A stretch of DNA of 64,000 nucleotides from Scatophagus argus (lineage: Eukaryota; Chordata; Actinopteri; Scatophagidae). A program made the position numbers and the translations under genes. Shown in pieces: positions 47,366 to 61,099 of this stretch (its first letter is position 1; each line of letters begins with the position of its first letter). The notes beneath the pieces are model-generated. The model was not told where the DNA came from. It did not search any database and was given only the letters and a program-made list of their open reading frames with translations. Location of the stretch: the NCBI RefSeq assembly GCF_020382885.2, contig NC_058515.1, positions 9,841,223 through 9,905,222 on the forward strand, in the 5' to 3' direction.

Positions 47366-50300
47366 TTAGTGGGTCATGTGAGACTTTTCTTTCACAGCTT
47401 CTGAGGTCTCTCTCTGCTCCTCTGCTGGCATGTCTTGGTTGCTGTCTTCTGTTTTGGTTCCTTTTTCCTCTACCTCTTCTTCATCATCATCCTCATCCTC
47501 TGCGTGAGCTTCATCCATGAGAGTCTCTGAAAGGTTTTTCTTCCCCTTGCTGGCGTCTTCCTCATGAGCTTTCAGCACATTGCACAGCTCCATCTCATGG
47601 ATCTCCACGTCGAACGGAGCAGTGGGAGGCACAAACGGGGGAGACTTGCAGCCTGCACAGCCCTGAGAGAAACCAGAGAGAAACAGATGACTTCATTCTA
47701 TCTCGATGTGCTGTGTCATGCTTACTTGATGTATCTAAACGATAACTCATACTGTGATCTTTTTGTAGCCCAGGGTTGAGTGGCGGTGTACTTACAGAGA
47801 TGTTGATTGCTCGAGGCAGGCGGCCTGTGCGGATCCAGGGATGCACCTGGCTCAGCTCCCTCTTCTGCTCCTCGGTAAAACGTGGCTGGTGTTTTTGCAT
47901 ACTCCTCAGGGCCTCACGATCCTCTCGCAGCACAGTCTCCATATCCCTGTTATTCAGACACATGAGACAAAGGTGACTGAAAACCTGCCACCTAGTTAGT
48001 CTGAGTACGTCTACTGGATGGCAGGTGTGGACACTGAAGCGATGTTCAGGCTCCCTCAATATAGTGTAGAATTTTGCCCCATTTAGACCTGCTTCATAAT
48101 CTGTACTCCTCTCCTCTAATTAACTTTTAATTAGAACTCATAGTAAATGCTTTACAACAATGCCATCTTGTAAGAATCTCTAGCTGCCACCAATTTAAAG
48201 GCTGCTTTCATCCCTGGGATATCTTAATCATTACTGAGGTAATGTACATTAATGTACAGGCATAAGATGGTGGCAATAATTAATAGCATTTAAATTAACT
48301 ATTTCATCCGCTGTAAACAATATGGCAAATAATTAATAAAAGTAATAAAACAAAACATGACAAAATCATTTTTAGGGTGATAATAAGAGAACAACTTCTG
48401 ACCCTGAGCCTGTAAAGTCACAGGAAGTCTGTGAGCTATGGGCACATTTTATCCAATGTAATACCTGACAGGCAGCTGATACGTCATCATGACCTTGTCG
48501 TCAGTGTTGGCCATCAGCAGCCAGATGGGGTCCTGCAGGACACACTTGATAAATTGCTCCTCACCGCCGTCTCCTCCGGTGCTACTGCTTCCCCCTGCTG
48601 GCTGTTTACGTGAATGATCGTTCTCTGATGAGTCGATGCTGCCAAAGTACTTGCTGGTGTGGCTGCCGCCTGAATGGAGACAGAAGTGTCTTGTCAGGTA
48701 TTAAAGACAGATTTTGTTACTTTGACTGGATAGAAACTATACCTATTAATACTACTTCTTTAACATTCTGCAAATACTAACAGTGTTGGACTGCATATTG
48801 TATTTACAATACAACATTTGCCTCTTGACAGCTATTATCTATGAAAGCGATGTAACTTTGAACTATATTTACTGTCATGGTGACCCATAACACTTAAATC
48901 ACTGCCTAAATTACTAATAATGTACTAACTGGTGCCACTGGTGCCAGAGGAGCTGCAGCCGTTGGAGCCGGAGCCTGAACCAGAGGACCTCGTGCCTGAG
49001 GACCCTGAACCAGAGGCAGCTGAACCAGTCCCTGAACGGGAGTCTTCTTGCAGCAACAAGTCCAGCAGGTCACTGGAGGTGGACATGGCATCTTGGTTGG
49101 ACTCATTAGTTTCACCCTGATAGGGGAAAAAGAACAAAAGAAATTATTAAATTTCAATGGCCTTCAAAGCTTAACATCCTATCCACTGTGTCCCTTTACT
49201 TACGTTCTCATTCTCTTTGGAGGTATCATCAGAGCCCCCCTGATTGGCTGAGCTCTGTCCCCCAGGCGCACCGCATTGTACAGAAGGTGTGGCTTGCTGT
49301 GATGCTGCCAGAGCCGTGGTGACCTCTAACCTGTTGCTTGGTGATTCCTCCAGCTGCAACAGGTTCAGAGGTGAGGAGCATCGGGACTGGAAGAGGGGGG
49401 ACTCTGCACCCTCACGCTCAGCAGGGGTCTGACTGTAGGACTGGGGGGTGCTGCTACGAGAGGGAGCGCAGGTGGCTGAAATGGGTATGGGGTTGGAAAT
49501 GACAGGTGGGGCAGAGGCTATGGTGCTGGGAGGGTACGTGAAGTTAGGATTATACAAGTGTCCGGGGGTCGCGCCTGGCTGAGGGATGGGTGCTCCTATC
49601 TGAGGAAACATGTAGTTGGGCAGAACAAAGGCCATCATGGGAGGCACCATCTGCGTTTGGGGGAAACGTGATGGATCGGAGACTGGCTGTGCAAAGGGCT
49701 GTGCAAGTGGTGGGTACACAGGGTAGACTGGAAGCATGCCAGGCGCGAAAGGGGCAGTGGGAATGCCGGCCTGGGAGCCTACGGATGGCCACGAGGATGA
49801 GTTTGTTTGGGGTCCAAGGGGCATGTTGAGGGGCATGGGAGCTGTGCTAGTTCTGGGGTCACGGTGGCTCCCGCTCGGGCCAAGAGAGCTGTGCTGGTCA
49901 GATGACTCCTGGTGCTTGAGTCTCTTACCGCCACGTCCACGTCTGTGACTGGTACTGCTTCCCACAGCTGGGTAATCGCGAGAACAACGCACCCCTGGAA
50001 GAGAAAAGAAGACACTGAATTTAGCTTAATGTTCACAATTTGATCTAAAATTAATGTGTAGTGTTTATAAATGACTGTGTGTGTGTGTGTGTGTCTCGGT
50101 GTCAGGCTAGAGGGGTGTGTCCCTACCTCGTGACAGTGGGTTGGCAGCTGGGGTTTGGCAGCGCAGAGTCGAAGACGCTGTCTGATCGAAAACGCGCAGC
50201 TTGCTGAGGTCCTTGAAGCGGTCAAGGAACGCCTGCTCCTCCTGCTGGGTGTGGGCAGATAACACCTCCTTTGTCAGGCCCATACGGCCTCCCCCACCTC

Positions 50301-53300
50301 CTCCTACACTTCCACTTCTCCGGCTGTCCCTCTCTGGCGGAGTGGCTTGAGGAGGAGGAAGGGGAGGAGGGGTGATGGGTGTGCTGGCAGGAGGTGTTGG
50401 GCCACTGGCGGGACGAGGTGGGGTGGTTGTTGGAGGAGCGAGTGTGGGAGTTGTAGGAGCCTCCTCCATGACGATGTCTAATAGAGAGGAAACAAGGAGG
50501 GGTGCGAAAGCATTATAATGAGATGAAAAAAACATAATGAAGAAATGGCATTCTTCTACTGACATGTGAAAGTTAACTTCATAAATAATAAAATGTCCCA
50601 CTATGTGTGCTAGGATCACATAGTGGTGGCTAGTAGTGTTAGCAAATTTAAGAACAGAGAGGAAAGATACAAATGTGTTAGTTTTGCTGACTCTGGAATT
50701 CTTCTAAATTTAAGTTACTATTACAATATATTTTAACATTAAACTTTATCCAGCAAAAGTCTCACTGCATAGTCTCATTAACAGACAAAAAGAAAGATGA
50801 AACTGTAGGACACAAGGCAAGAGATGACACTTTAAAGAGAAAATCTAGGATAAACCATGATGAGAAACAAAGGCATAAATCAGATTACCTGCAACCCACA
50901 GTTTTATCATGCAGCTATAGGTTTCTACAAGATAGTTTCAGTGTTTTAAATTAGTGAAAACAATTTGTGGTAGGTTTCTTTGACAAAAAATAAAAAAAAA
51001 CCCCAAAAAACAAGAAAGGTAAAATAAGAAAACTATCAGTGTTACTGGTAAACAGCTTTAACTCAAACTTCAGCCTTAATTATACTGAAAGCCTTTAAAT
51101 TCAAGACATCCAAGGACCCGCTGCTCAGCAGCACACACTACAGGGTTCAGGTAGTAGTGTGAGTGCTGATGACTCCCACCTGATTCCGGAGGCTTCTTGT
51201 CTCCCACATGCACGATGGTGCTGCTGAAGCTACACTGGGACGTGACTGAGGCTACACTCTCTGCCTTTGTGGCCATGGTCAGAGGGGGTAGAGAAGGTGG
51301 TTCACCTACGAGGCTTACTACACCGCATGCAGAAACAACAAGTTGAAAAAGTACAGTTGCAGTAATGACTGGATACTAGTTATACAAGCACATATGAGCA
51401 CATGAACAAGTGTGCTTATTGGTGAGTGAAGAACTTTGTTGGATCTCATGAGATAAATCAAGGATCATGAAAAAAATCAGTCCATATTCAGCGGCAAGAA
51501 TTGTTTTTCTAACAGTATTTTTCCTGGTGAATACACACTGGCAAAAAAATTGAGGTAACGTGGGATACTGTTTGAGAAACTGCTACAAAAAGTACCTTTG
51601 TTGTTGCCACTGGCCTCCTGCTGTTTGTCCTCATCGGATGTGGAGGTGCAGGAGGAGGAGCCACACTTCCTTTTGACCGTATTAGGGATGTTACAGCTGT
51701 CCAAATACCTGAGTGGAGTCAGAGCATTGATGGATGAGTATAGAATGAAGAAACCCCCTACCCTCCACACACAAACACACCCAACCCAACACACACACAC
51801 ACATGCACATATATATACATATACACATATATACATGCACATACATACATATACAGCCCTACCTTATGATGCTGTCCAGACAGTTGATCTGCTGGTAGGA
51901 GTAGCCAGTAGGGGCCTCCTTCTGTACAAGTGGTGCAGGGACCAAAGCTTTGGGTAGTTTGGTCACATCAGTGATCAAACTTCTGATTGGGTCACCAGCG
52001 ACGGCTCTGATGTTTGTTGGGCCTGGATGAAGAGTAGGGAGGAACCGGAAATGAAAATGGTATCTATGCCATCATTGTTAATTAGTGGCTCTTAAGTTCA
52101 CAAAAACATTCATTGTTGTTTGACTTACTCACCATATATTGCACTCTGTAACTATTGTTTTATTTTACCTGTGCTCATGTTTTTCCTGGGCGGTGGCCTA
52201 TTGCGAGACTCGATAAACACCTGCTGTCCGTTAGTCTTGACCATGTGAACATCTTTGCAGATCTGCTGGAAAGTCATCTGGAAAAGTCACAGTATCGCAC
52301 TTGTTAAATAGATAGGATATTTAATATTTTAAGTCGGATGACTACATCTACGCAAAGTAACCACGAGAAGGTGATCAAAGGTATCTTGTGAGAAAAGTAC
52401 ATTCATTTGTAAATACGTGTGAAGGTTTAAATATATTGTGTCCTTCTTTTCATTGCTGTATTTATCAACAAATCTTCTTGTAGTGCATGTTGAAATTTCC
52501 GACATGAGAACTAAAACCTGTAGCTGCTCACACCCACCGGTTTGTGCAAAGCCACTGCAGCAGCAGCCTCATCCATAGCGGGGCCATTACTGTCACTCGA
52601 TGAGGTGGCAGAGGCACTGAGGTGCTGTTGGTGCGAATGGCGGGAGCCTCGCGAGCCACTTGACCCGAATGAGCTGTAGCCTTGAGAGCCGCCATTGTGC
52701 ACTGGCTGTACCAGAATCCGGTGGATCTGCTCGCTCAGCTGGACGACGTCGGGTGTGGTGACCCGGCTCTCGCAGTCCTGCGGCACTGTGAACACGTCTT
52801 CATTGAGTGGGCTCCTGGAGATGGGGAATAATCAGAATCAGAGAACCACTTAGTACAAGAGGAACACCCCTCAGGCCGCCTCATTTGCCATAATTACATT
52901 TTATAATTAGCACTCTGGCAGCACTTGTTTTTCAGTGAACAAATTAATAATCTTACGTTCTGACTTTGTGACGCCCGACAATGAATGCCACTTTGCGGCT
53001 CCAGGGATTGACAAAGGAAGACCAACTGGTGTCGATGGTCAGATATTCCCCACTTCGGGCGCACATTCTCAGGGGTGAATATTCAAATGGCTGTCCTGCA
53101 AACTGAAAGACTGAAGGGAGACATCAGTGTAGACACGTATGATAAGGCAGTTTGAGATGGAATTAAAAAAATATGTATATATATGTGTGTGTGTGTATAT
53201 ATACATATATATAGTATTTTTCAACAGAAAGTCTGATTCAATAGTGCAACAAAATGCAAATACAAGTAAGAAGAAAAGACATATTAAATAAATAATTCAT

Positions 53301-56300
53301 GTAGAAATCAATAAAGAAAAAGTACATTTTCCAGTTTGTAACATTTACAGACAGGTCAGTGCTAAATACTCACTCTTCTCATGTATGGCCACCATCATGG
53401 GCCTGTCCTCAGGGTGGATGTAGAGCAGGGTGGGGGTTCCCACCAAGTCCTGAGGCAGGTAGCCCAACAATGGTACTGCTCTGCAAACACAATATGTTTA
53501 CAGACTGTTAGACAGTAACAGAATGTTTGTTAGTATTCTAGAAGGGCAAAGAGATCAGTTTACAGCTAAAAGAGTTATCATATCGCTAGTAACTATGAAA
53601 AATGGATGAACACTATGGCCAGAAGGGTTAACTGACCTCTCATCGACTTCTTGGAAGAGACAGCTGGGAGTGTGACTGGTGGTGAAGATCCTCTTGTCTG
53701 GAGGGATACGAGGAGCTGAGAGGACACAGATACAACAGATAAAATGCATGTTTTAGGGACAGGCTTACTGATAAGTTCAAACAGACATTCTTTTACATGA
53801 TAAGGGTTCATTTGCAAGTGCTAAAAGCATCCAGACATTTGGTGTTTGTGACATAATACACATTCAGAGGAATTTGGTATTCCAAGTCTGTCTCCTCTCT
53901 TTCACGTCCTCACACACAGAACACTTCAGTTTCAAATGTCAGTTTGAGTAGTTTTAAATGAGACAAGGAGTAAGGAGCAACATTCATGATTGTGTGGAGA
54001 GCTGCTCTACTGACACAAATGCGCTACATTTATTAGCGAGCCAAATCTTATCTTGATACTCAAATTTGTCAAAAACAGATTTTTAGTCAAAACAAAATGA
54101 AAAAGATGACTCTTGGAGAGAATAATCCAGCTAAGACTACACTCAATTATCAGAACCCTGCTATTATCGCAAGGCCTGGGTTACTCTGACATCACATTAT
54201 CAAAACTGCACTGCAACAAAAAACAAAACAAAACATGGGGTCGAGCACCACTTTATATAAACACTAGCTTCTACTGTCTGTAGTCAGGAAGCTTCATGAC
54301 ATGTGTCTCTTTGCTCTTTACACAAACAAACTAAAACATCTCCGCTTAATTGCTCACATAAATACTGAGGCACTAAAATGACAAATACCCTCGTATCCAG
54401 AGTGGACCCGCTCTGCGATGAGCAGGCAGCAGGGTTGTGGCTCAGCAGCATCCGAGTCTCTGATGGTCAGCTGGTAGGGTGTGAGGCGAAAGGGGTAGTA
54501 GTGCATCTTGCCACCTTGTGTCCGGTCGGCACTGATCCGACAGAACATGGACTTCTCCTGAGTACAGTCGACTGGAGAAGATGCTGGGAGAAAAGGGAGT
54601 GGGACAAAGTCAGTGCAGGAAATATTATACGTTTTCCTGACTAAATTGGTGGAACATAATTGTCAGAAATTGAGCAATAAATTTAAATTTCATCATCACT
54701 GCTCTGTGTTTTTGAAATTTGAATCTCTTTTTCCTCTGTCTCTCAGCTCACCAGACCCGATGCAGGAGGCCCAGGGTGGCAGGCGGCAGGGTGCCGTACT
54801 GCTGTAGAAAGTGCTGACGTCCTGTGGGGCCAAAAGCTCGGAAAAAACAGTCCCTTGGAGACAGTCCGGCTTGCAGCGCAGCAGGGATGAGCCTTGGGGT
54901 GATACATACACAACTTTCCCTGACAAGAAAGATACGGCCATCGAAAAAGTGTCCTGCGGAAAAGTAAAAACAGAAGAGGTAAGCAGAGGAATTCAGACAT
55001 CTCCAACAACTTGTCAATGAGGTCTTTCTTTGTGTCTTTGTCAGCTTAGTAGTATCTTTTTTTTTTTTTTTTTTTAGGAATCAAACTGCGATGAAAGCTG
55101 TTTCTGAAAACAGCAAAGAAAAATTGCAAAATGAGGTTTTTAAAGGCTATGACTGTGTCTTTGAGTGCATTATTATTTACATCAAATGTATTTTCTCTCA
55201 GTTTTTATAACTCAAGTAAATCAGGTGAATTGGCTCTCTTTCAAGCTGGGGGACACAACTGCTTTATTCACTAATAGCTGGAGAAGAAGAAAATATCTTG
55301 ACAAAAAATGTATCTAAGCTCGTACACGAACTCTCTCTACAATGGTTTTCCAACAATTAAATTTTAATTAAGGCATTTGAAAGATGCTCAAAGAAATAAT
55401 TAGTAGCATGCTGTGCAAGAATCTTTTACCAAAAGTTGCAAGGAAGTGTCTTAGATCAAGTGTACTGTTGGAGAGCTTTAATACTGCAGTTTTTATCTGG
55501 ATCTGACTTAAATTATTTTACAGTTTATTCACTACAAAGCAAGCAGTAAAATAAATGCAGCATCAATCAATCGGGATCAATGTGTTCCTCATAAGTCTTT
55601 GTGGCATTTATGACCATGTGACTGCACCAGTGTTCCTTTGAATTTAGTCACATTTTATAGCCCAAGGCAAAAAAAAGTAATAAAATGATTGTAGCTGCCA
55701 TGCAGCAGTGAGTCAGGACTGGGCATGTTGAGGAGGAAAACGAAGAGGGAGGAGAAACAGGAGGAAGATGAAAAAGGGAAGTGGAGGAAGTAAAGTAAAT
55801 ACAGATGGCGCCTCAGCAGATCTGACTCGACCAAAAATTTAACTTTGAAATCGTGTTGAATTCACACAGCAAAATGCATGAGCAGGTCTAAGATTCAGAA
55901 AATTCGGCATCACCTGGGTCTTGAACTCTGGCCACCACTGGCATGTCGTGAATATGTCGAGCTACCCAGAGAGTTTGTTATACAAAACGAATACGAAGCA
56001 GGAAGAACTGCATTAACTGCGCAGACTTACAGTGTTTTTGAGAGTGTATTCTGAGGTGATGTTGTCAAGCTCCTCAATTGTGAAGGCAGACAAGTCCAGG
56101 CTGCAGCCATGACACTCCTCTACACTCCACTGATGGTAGTACTCTTTGTTGGCTGGAAACGATAAAAACATAAATCATTCAGGATATAAATATTATTATA
56201 AACATAGTGTTTACAGTAAAAAAGGACATGGTCATCTTAGAAGGAGATGATACAAACATAAACACCTCCTCACCTCTGACTTGTTTGACACACTGTAGTG

Positions 56301-57071
56301 CATATTTTAGTGCATTTAGGGTGCTGGAGTGGCCCTTGGTCTTGCGCTCCGTCGGTAAACGCAACTTCAGCTCCTTGATTGCCTTCATGAGCTCTTTCTG
56401 GGTCTGGACCCTCGCTGACTGGTCACTACTGCAGCCAGAGGTGGATGGGGGGTCTTGCTCCGAGCTGGTTGACAACAGGCTGTATGCCAGTGAGCCGCTG
56501 GGAGGGGAGAGACTCTGGGAGTTGGAGCTGGGAAAAGAGGGGCAGTTAAGATTACAGTACGGCACTTTTTTTCCCCTTTTTTTAAACCATGAAGAGATGT
56601 GAAACCGGAGCAGAATAATTTGTAATACTGTCTGTAATCAGTCCTCTTGTCTTACCTCTTGTTGCTCTCTGTGGTTTCCAGCATCATGCCAGAATCCTTG
56701 CCGTTAGACGAGCTGTGAGAGCTGCGTGTAGACTGGCGTCCATGTGACCCGCTCTCTCTCTCCATCCCGCCCTCACTTTCCCTCTCGCCAGAGTCGTTCC
56801 CGCTGGAGACTCCATCCATATCATCGGAGTTGGGCCTCCTTCGGTCTCCGGAAGACCTTCCACATCCTGACCCTCCACTGGGAGAAGAGGAGCATCCAGA
56901 TCCACTCCCCTGCTGCTGAGAGGCAACATCGCCAGTGGGCTGAGTGCCACTGGTTTTCGGAGAGTTTAACCCTTCTGTCTCCGCTTCTGTGTCATTGTCT
57001 TTGTCATTGGCCCTTGCCACTCGCCCCCGAGTGCAGTTGCTGGGCGTTATTTTAGGGTTGTCATAACTCAT
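47366..57071 (-). CDS. per1: Period circadian regulator 1 (PER1)
   Basis: Negative limb of the circadian clock: PER binds CRY and casein kinase 1 and represses CLOCK:BMAL1. Nineteen coding exons join in frame to 1431 residues: 57071-56656, 56527-56274, 56152-56031, 54953-54752, 54583-54389, 53715-53637, 53480-53374, 53110-52957, 52814-52538, 52277-52169, 52022-51863, 51708-51596, 51305-51180, 50477-50127, 49994-49204, 49116-48930, 48669-48465, 47946-47796 and 47662-47366. Seen: Ser/Gly-rich N-terminus; HLH-like segment ([10 protein letters not shown], about 185-223); PAS-A (from 265); PAS-B and PAC (about 423-560); kinase-anchor region with [16 protein letters not shown] (about 735); [31 protein letters not shown]; Ser-Gly tract and [24 protein letters not shown]; acidic C-terminus. 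The [12 protein letters not shown] text points to PER1 over PER2/3. Whether per1a or per1b is open. Human PER1 has 1290 residues. Confidence 0.95.
50071..50094. repeat. (TG)n microsatellite in a per1 intron
   Basis: Dinucleotide run just before the exon 14 donor region of per1. Confidence 0.85.
51782..51860. repeat. AC/AT-rich dinucleotide repeat in a per1 intron
   Basis: ACACAC runs degenerate into ATACAT units immediately downstream, in minus sense, of the exon 11 donor. Confidence 0.8.
53166..53215. repeat. (TA)n/(TG)n compound microsatellite in per1
   Basis: TATATATGTGTGTGTG...TATATACATATATATA. Partly self-complementary, so it can fold back; simple repeat. Confidence 0.8.
54954..56030. 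other. per1 intron 3
   Basis: About 1.1 kb without exons. It includes a run of T residues at about 55057-55076. Confidence 0.6.
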
Positions 57072-60000
57072 ACTAGAGTAGGATGAGGCTGGTGCAGCTT
57101 GATTAAGGTGTCAGCCAAGGTGAAAACAAGAACAACTTTAATTTAAGTGGGACTACTATGTACGAACAGGTGAATCATAGCTGTTGGCTGGTTGTTAAAA
57201 GAACTAAGGGGAGAAATTCATTGTTTGTCCTGCAAAGAAAATGTCAGGTCTAAAAGGTCTGGGCTGTGAGCCCTTCTATGAGAGTTTCAAAGACTGCAGA
57301 TTTTGACTGTAAAAATGTTGTGAATGACCAAAAAGCAACAGCTGCCTTTTCAAAGAAGACAGCAATTAACTTGGGAAAAAGTGTCACTCAATTTGAAGCA
57401 GACGAGATGATTTTCTGCTTATGAAACAGCCTTGGCATAAGTGCCCCAACAGATGGGATGAGAGATTGTGAGGGAGAGTGAGAAAAACAGCTCTCTTCAG
57501 TCTGTATCTGGTCTTCTCGCCTCTTTGGAGATGTGTTGCTCTACATGCTAAAGGCCACCTGAGATGGCTGAAAAAGACAGAGATGGACAGAGAAAGAGAA
57601 GGAATAATGTTAGCTGCAGATTTACAAAAACACTCGTAACCCTTGTTCTGCCAGCATCTCCCAAGGACTACAAGAAGATAAAAAAGGACCGCTTATCATC
57701 ACTTTAACATGTCGGCCTTCAAGGAAAATTCAAATATGGCCATGAGATGTTCTCCCCGCCTCGTGATGCGGAGTGAATGTTTGTCAAGTCCGTGTGTTTG
57801 TTGAGCGCCCAGTTGTTAGCATTTTACCCAGATTACCTAGAGAAAACAATCACCTCATCTTGAACACAGACTGAGAATAATCTGCAAGTGCGTATGCATG
57901 CATCTGAATATAGAACAGATGAACATGCACTAATTACAGTGGGACATTTGTTGGTCGTCATAGCTAAGACCCACTTTACCCAGAGGACAGTCAGAACAAA
58001 AAAACACCCAGAGGATGGGACAAAGCTCTCCATTAGACTGTTGTTTTAAATTAAGGTTTGTTGTGAATAGTATCTCAGAGTATATATGGCCACCACCTAC
58101 GCAAGTCAGAGTCTAGTGCTATTTATTCCTTTGGCAGGGGAGACACCACATAATCCTTTAAGCCTAGCAGACGCAACCAGAAGAAGACACGGACCAGTCC
58201 TCAGTCATCAAACGTTCCAATTTTATGCACCTAGCTGGCCCACAACCCCCTTTACCAGTGTCCCTCAGGTGTGCTTTTGGTGCAGAATTTGTTCTGGACA
58301 GGTTTAGCTCCTGCACTGACAGTTCAGTCACATCTTAGCATCCCACTGTGACGCAAAAACCAAATATGGCTGAGTGGACAAGTTCAGCGTGGCCTCCACC
58401 AGCTGCTCATTAGTTGTGGCAAGAGGATAAAAGCATGAACAGCTAATGACAAATGTTACTCGTAACACAGAAATAACTAGAGCAAACGTAATATAATGGA
58501 ATGGATAGTGATGAACAAATGCAAGTATTTAAGTTCAACAAATTCATGTGGCACTGCTTCAGTGCAACTAAGTCGCTTCACTGCTGATCATGAAATGCTA
58601 ATAAGCATTATGTTTGGTCAGATGGATGATGCATACTTGCACATGACAAGCTGTGTGTGCCACAGTCGAACTGCGCAGGGGGGAGGAGCAATTATATGGA
58701 AATGTGCAAGCAGGGTGTGAGTGGGTGTCAAGGCAGACTGGCATTGATGCATACTTCCACAGGTGATGGCAAAGACACACGGCTGTGGGTGGAGATGGTG
58801 GCAGGAAAACTGTCCTCAGGCTACTAGAATACCTAGCTGTGCCATCCCAGTCCACCCACCATACTTGCTAAACCGGTTGTAGTGGGTCATTTGCTTAACA
58901 TGGTGCATTCCCAAATTCAGACAGTTTCCTGTAACGCTGCTGCAGGCAACCCCAGCATGCATTGGGTGACAAACATAGACAGACACAACATTAATGCTCA
59001 TATTTCCACCTACATGCACATCAGAGTTTCCAGTTCACCTGGAAGAAACCCACACAGACATGGGGTGAACATGTAAAAGCCACATGGAAGAGCCAGGTCA
59101 GGTTTGAGCCCATGGATGTGAGGTAACAGTGCAAGCCACTGAGCCACTATGCTGCCCACCTGCTCAAATTATTCACAGGAAATACACTCACTGAGACGAA
59201 TCTCTGATTATGCAAGACAGTGTCTATGTTAGAGTGGGGCAGATTATAAAAAAATAGCTTGCTGGTCATAAGATGGTCAATTCTGCCTAGCTCTCTGGCC
59301 AACACACATTTAACTTTTTAAACATATGACTCATAACAGTAATTTCTGATATTTTGTGTCACCTTCTATAACTGAGTTGCTTTGCTCTCAAATGCCCAAT
59401 GCTGCACAAATTAAAAAAAGGCCAAGTGAATCATGTGCCTGTGTGTCAGGGTGACACAGAGGCAAAACACATGCCCACCAACATAGACACCAGGGTCTCG
59501 GAAACATATACTGCTTGGCTGGGGTGTCACTTGAGTGAAGGTGGGGTGCACCTATTGAATTTGAGGTTGTGTCTCCCATTTCGGTGAGATCTCCTCGCAG
59601 GTCAGAATTCTCTTTACTTGAACTTCTTCCTGCGAATTTGCATAGCTGGCCAGTTAATACACAGATGCAGTGTGGTTGGAAGTGGAGAAGTGGAGATGTT
59701 CTAGCAATGTATCTACTCTTTATTATGTGTTTACTTTACTTTATTACAGTCTAATTTATAACCAGTCGATATCAACTGCCAGTTAAATCAATATAACCAT
59801 TACATGCAGTTGTACTCTGCGCATTATTTTATCATTTTCTTTTTTTAAGGCTGAGTGTGGGACAGTTTTGTCGGATGTTAATGTTAGCATAGATTTAGTG
59901 TTGTTGAATTCCCCTCTTTGGATCTCTGGCCATTAGGTTAAAATTGACCAATAACTTCTTGAATGTTAGGCCAACAGCTGGTGGCAAATATTACCACAGT

Positions 60001-60589
60001 GTATATAAAGAATTTTTCCAGTCACGCAGTCATGACAAGGGCTTCAGCCATTATGATTTAAAACAGTGGGGATATGGCACCCACATCTAAAATTGTTCCT
60101 TTACACCTGAGCTTGTTAAATATATATACAGCATGGGAGCAGAGTATAAACATATACCTTGTCTGACCTGCAGTTGTAACACAAATTGCTATTAATTTCA
60201 CAATTTAACATAAACTACCATGAGATCAAGACAATCTGGCCTATTAAGAACAGTGTGCTTGTCTGGTGTGTATGTAATCAACAGCAGCTACAGTATGAGC
60301 AGTCTGTTACATAGTACTGGCTATAACGACACAATTAAAAAACAAAACGAAACAAAAAGACTCTGCTTACACAAAATAAAACAACACACACAAAAACAAC
60401 CCCTGAAGAGTCACCTGAAATGAACTCAAGACAACATAAAACACTTCCCTACTGCAAAGAGCTGATGGAGGCTGCAGGAGGGTGTGGCGTGGCTCCGTGC
60501 GTGAACATGTGTATACTTCTCCCTGCTTGTCTGAAACAAACCACTGAGTGCCGCTCCGTCACAGCACCCCGAATCACGACATGCTCGTA
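57072..60589. other. per1 5' intron or 5' flank
   Basis: Non-coding 3.5 kb between the per1 start-codon exon and the candidate promoter. A 5' noncoding exon is expected but not placed; a minus-strand CAG|GTGACT near 60413 is one donor candidate. A teleost repeat lies at about 59035-59160. Confidence 0.45.
59035..59160. repeat. Teleost SINE-like repeat fragment
   Basis: GGAAGAAACCCACACAGACATGGGGTGAACATG and AACAGTGCAAGCCACTGAGC near 59130 match a very common fish repeat whose tail carries AACCACTGAGCCACCGTGCC-type text. Confidence 0.6.
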
Positions 60590-60820
60590 TTAGTCAACCA
60601 CGTTAACAAAGTAGTACCGTTTCAGTGTCTTCACCGGTCTTGATCATCCGTATTAGAAATGCACACTGCTCGACATGTCCAGCGTGTAACAGTGCATGCA
60701 CAGCAGACATGTACCGTTTTGCTTTCCGCTGTGTACATACGGCACGTGTCCGCGGCGGTATTTTCCGCAAGCCTCGCTGGATGCCGATTGGTCCGCTCGC
60801 TGGACCAATGAGAGAGCGCG
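60590..60820 (-). promoter_or_regulatory. per1: Candidate per1 promoter with E'-box, E-box and CCAAT boxes
   Basis: G+C-rich island upstream of per1 in minus sense. It holds CACGTT (E'-box-like, 60599-60604), a perfect CACGTG E-box (60743-60748) and two facing CCAAT boxes (60787-60791 and 60805-60809). CLOCK:BMAL1 acts through CACGTG and CACGTT in period promoters (established). No TATA box is seen. The distance to the ATG, about 3.5-3.7 kb, fits a 5' noncoding first exon. Confidence 0.55.
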
Positions 60821-61089
60821 TCGGGCAGAGGCTGGACTGTCTGCGACAAGGGTGTCTGCCTGATAGAAAGTCTGCCAGAACACTGGTCTCAGCGCCGCCT
60901 CGACGGTTGTCTTTTACGACGAGTAGACGCGGGAGCTGATTCACGACCAGTATTCATGAAAGATTGAGCATTGGCCATAATGTACGTTTATGAGACAAAG
61001 AGACACGAGCTTTGCATGAGTTGGGTCGGGAAAAAAAAGCAGCCTATCTCTTCGCACCATGGCCACATGACTTAGTAGGAGAATTAGGA

Positions 61090-61099
61090 ATTACGTAAT
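61090..61099. promoter_or_regulatory. D-box (PAR-bZIP/E4BP4 site) upstream of per1
   Basis: ATTACGTAAT is a perfect palindromic match to the consensus RTTAYGTAAY. It lies about 350 bases upstream of the E-box. D-boxes drive light-responsive clock genes in fish (established for per2 and cry1a); a role here is inferred. Confidence 0.45.
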
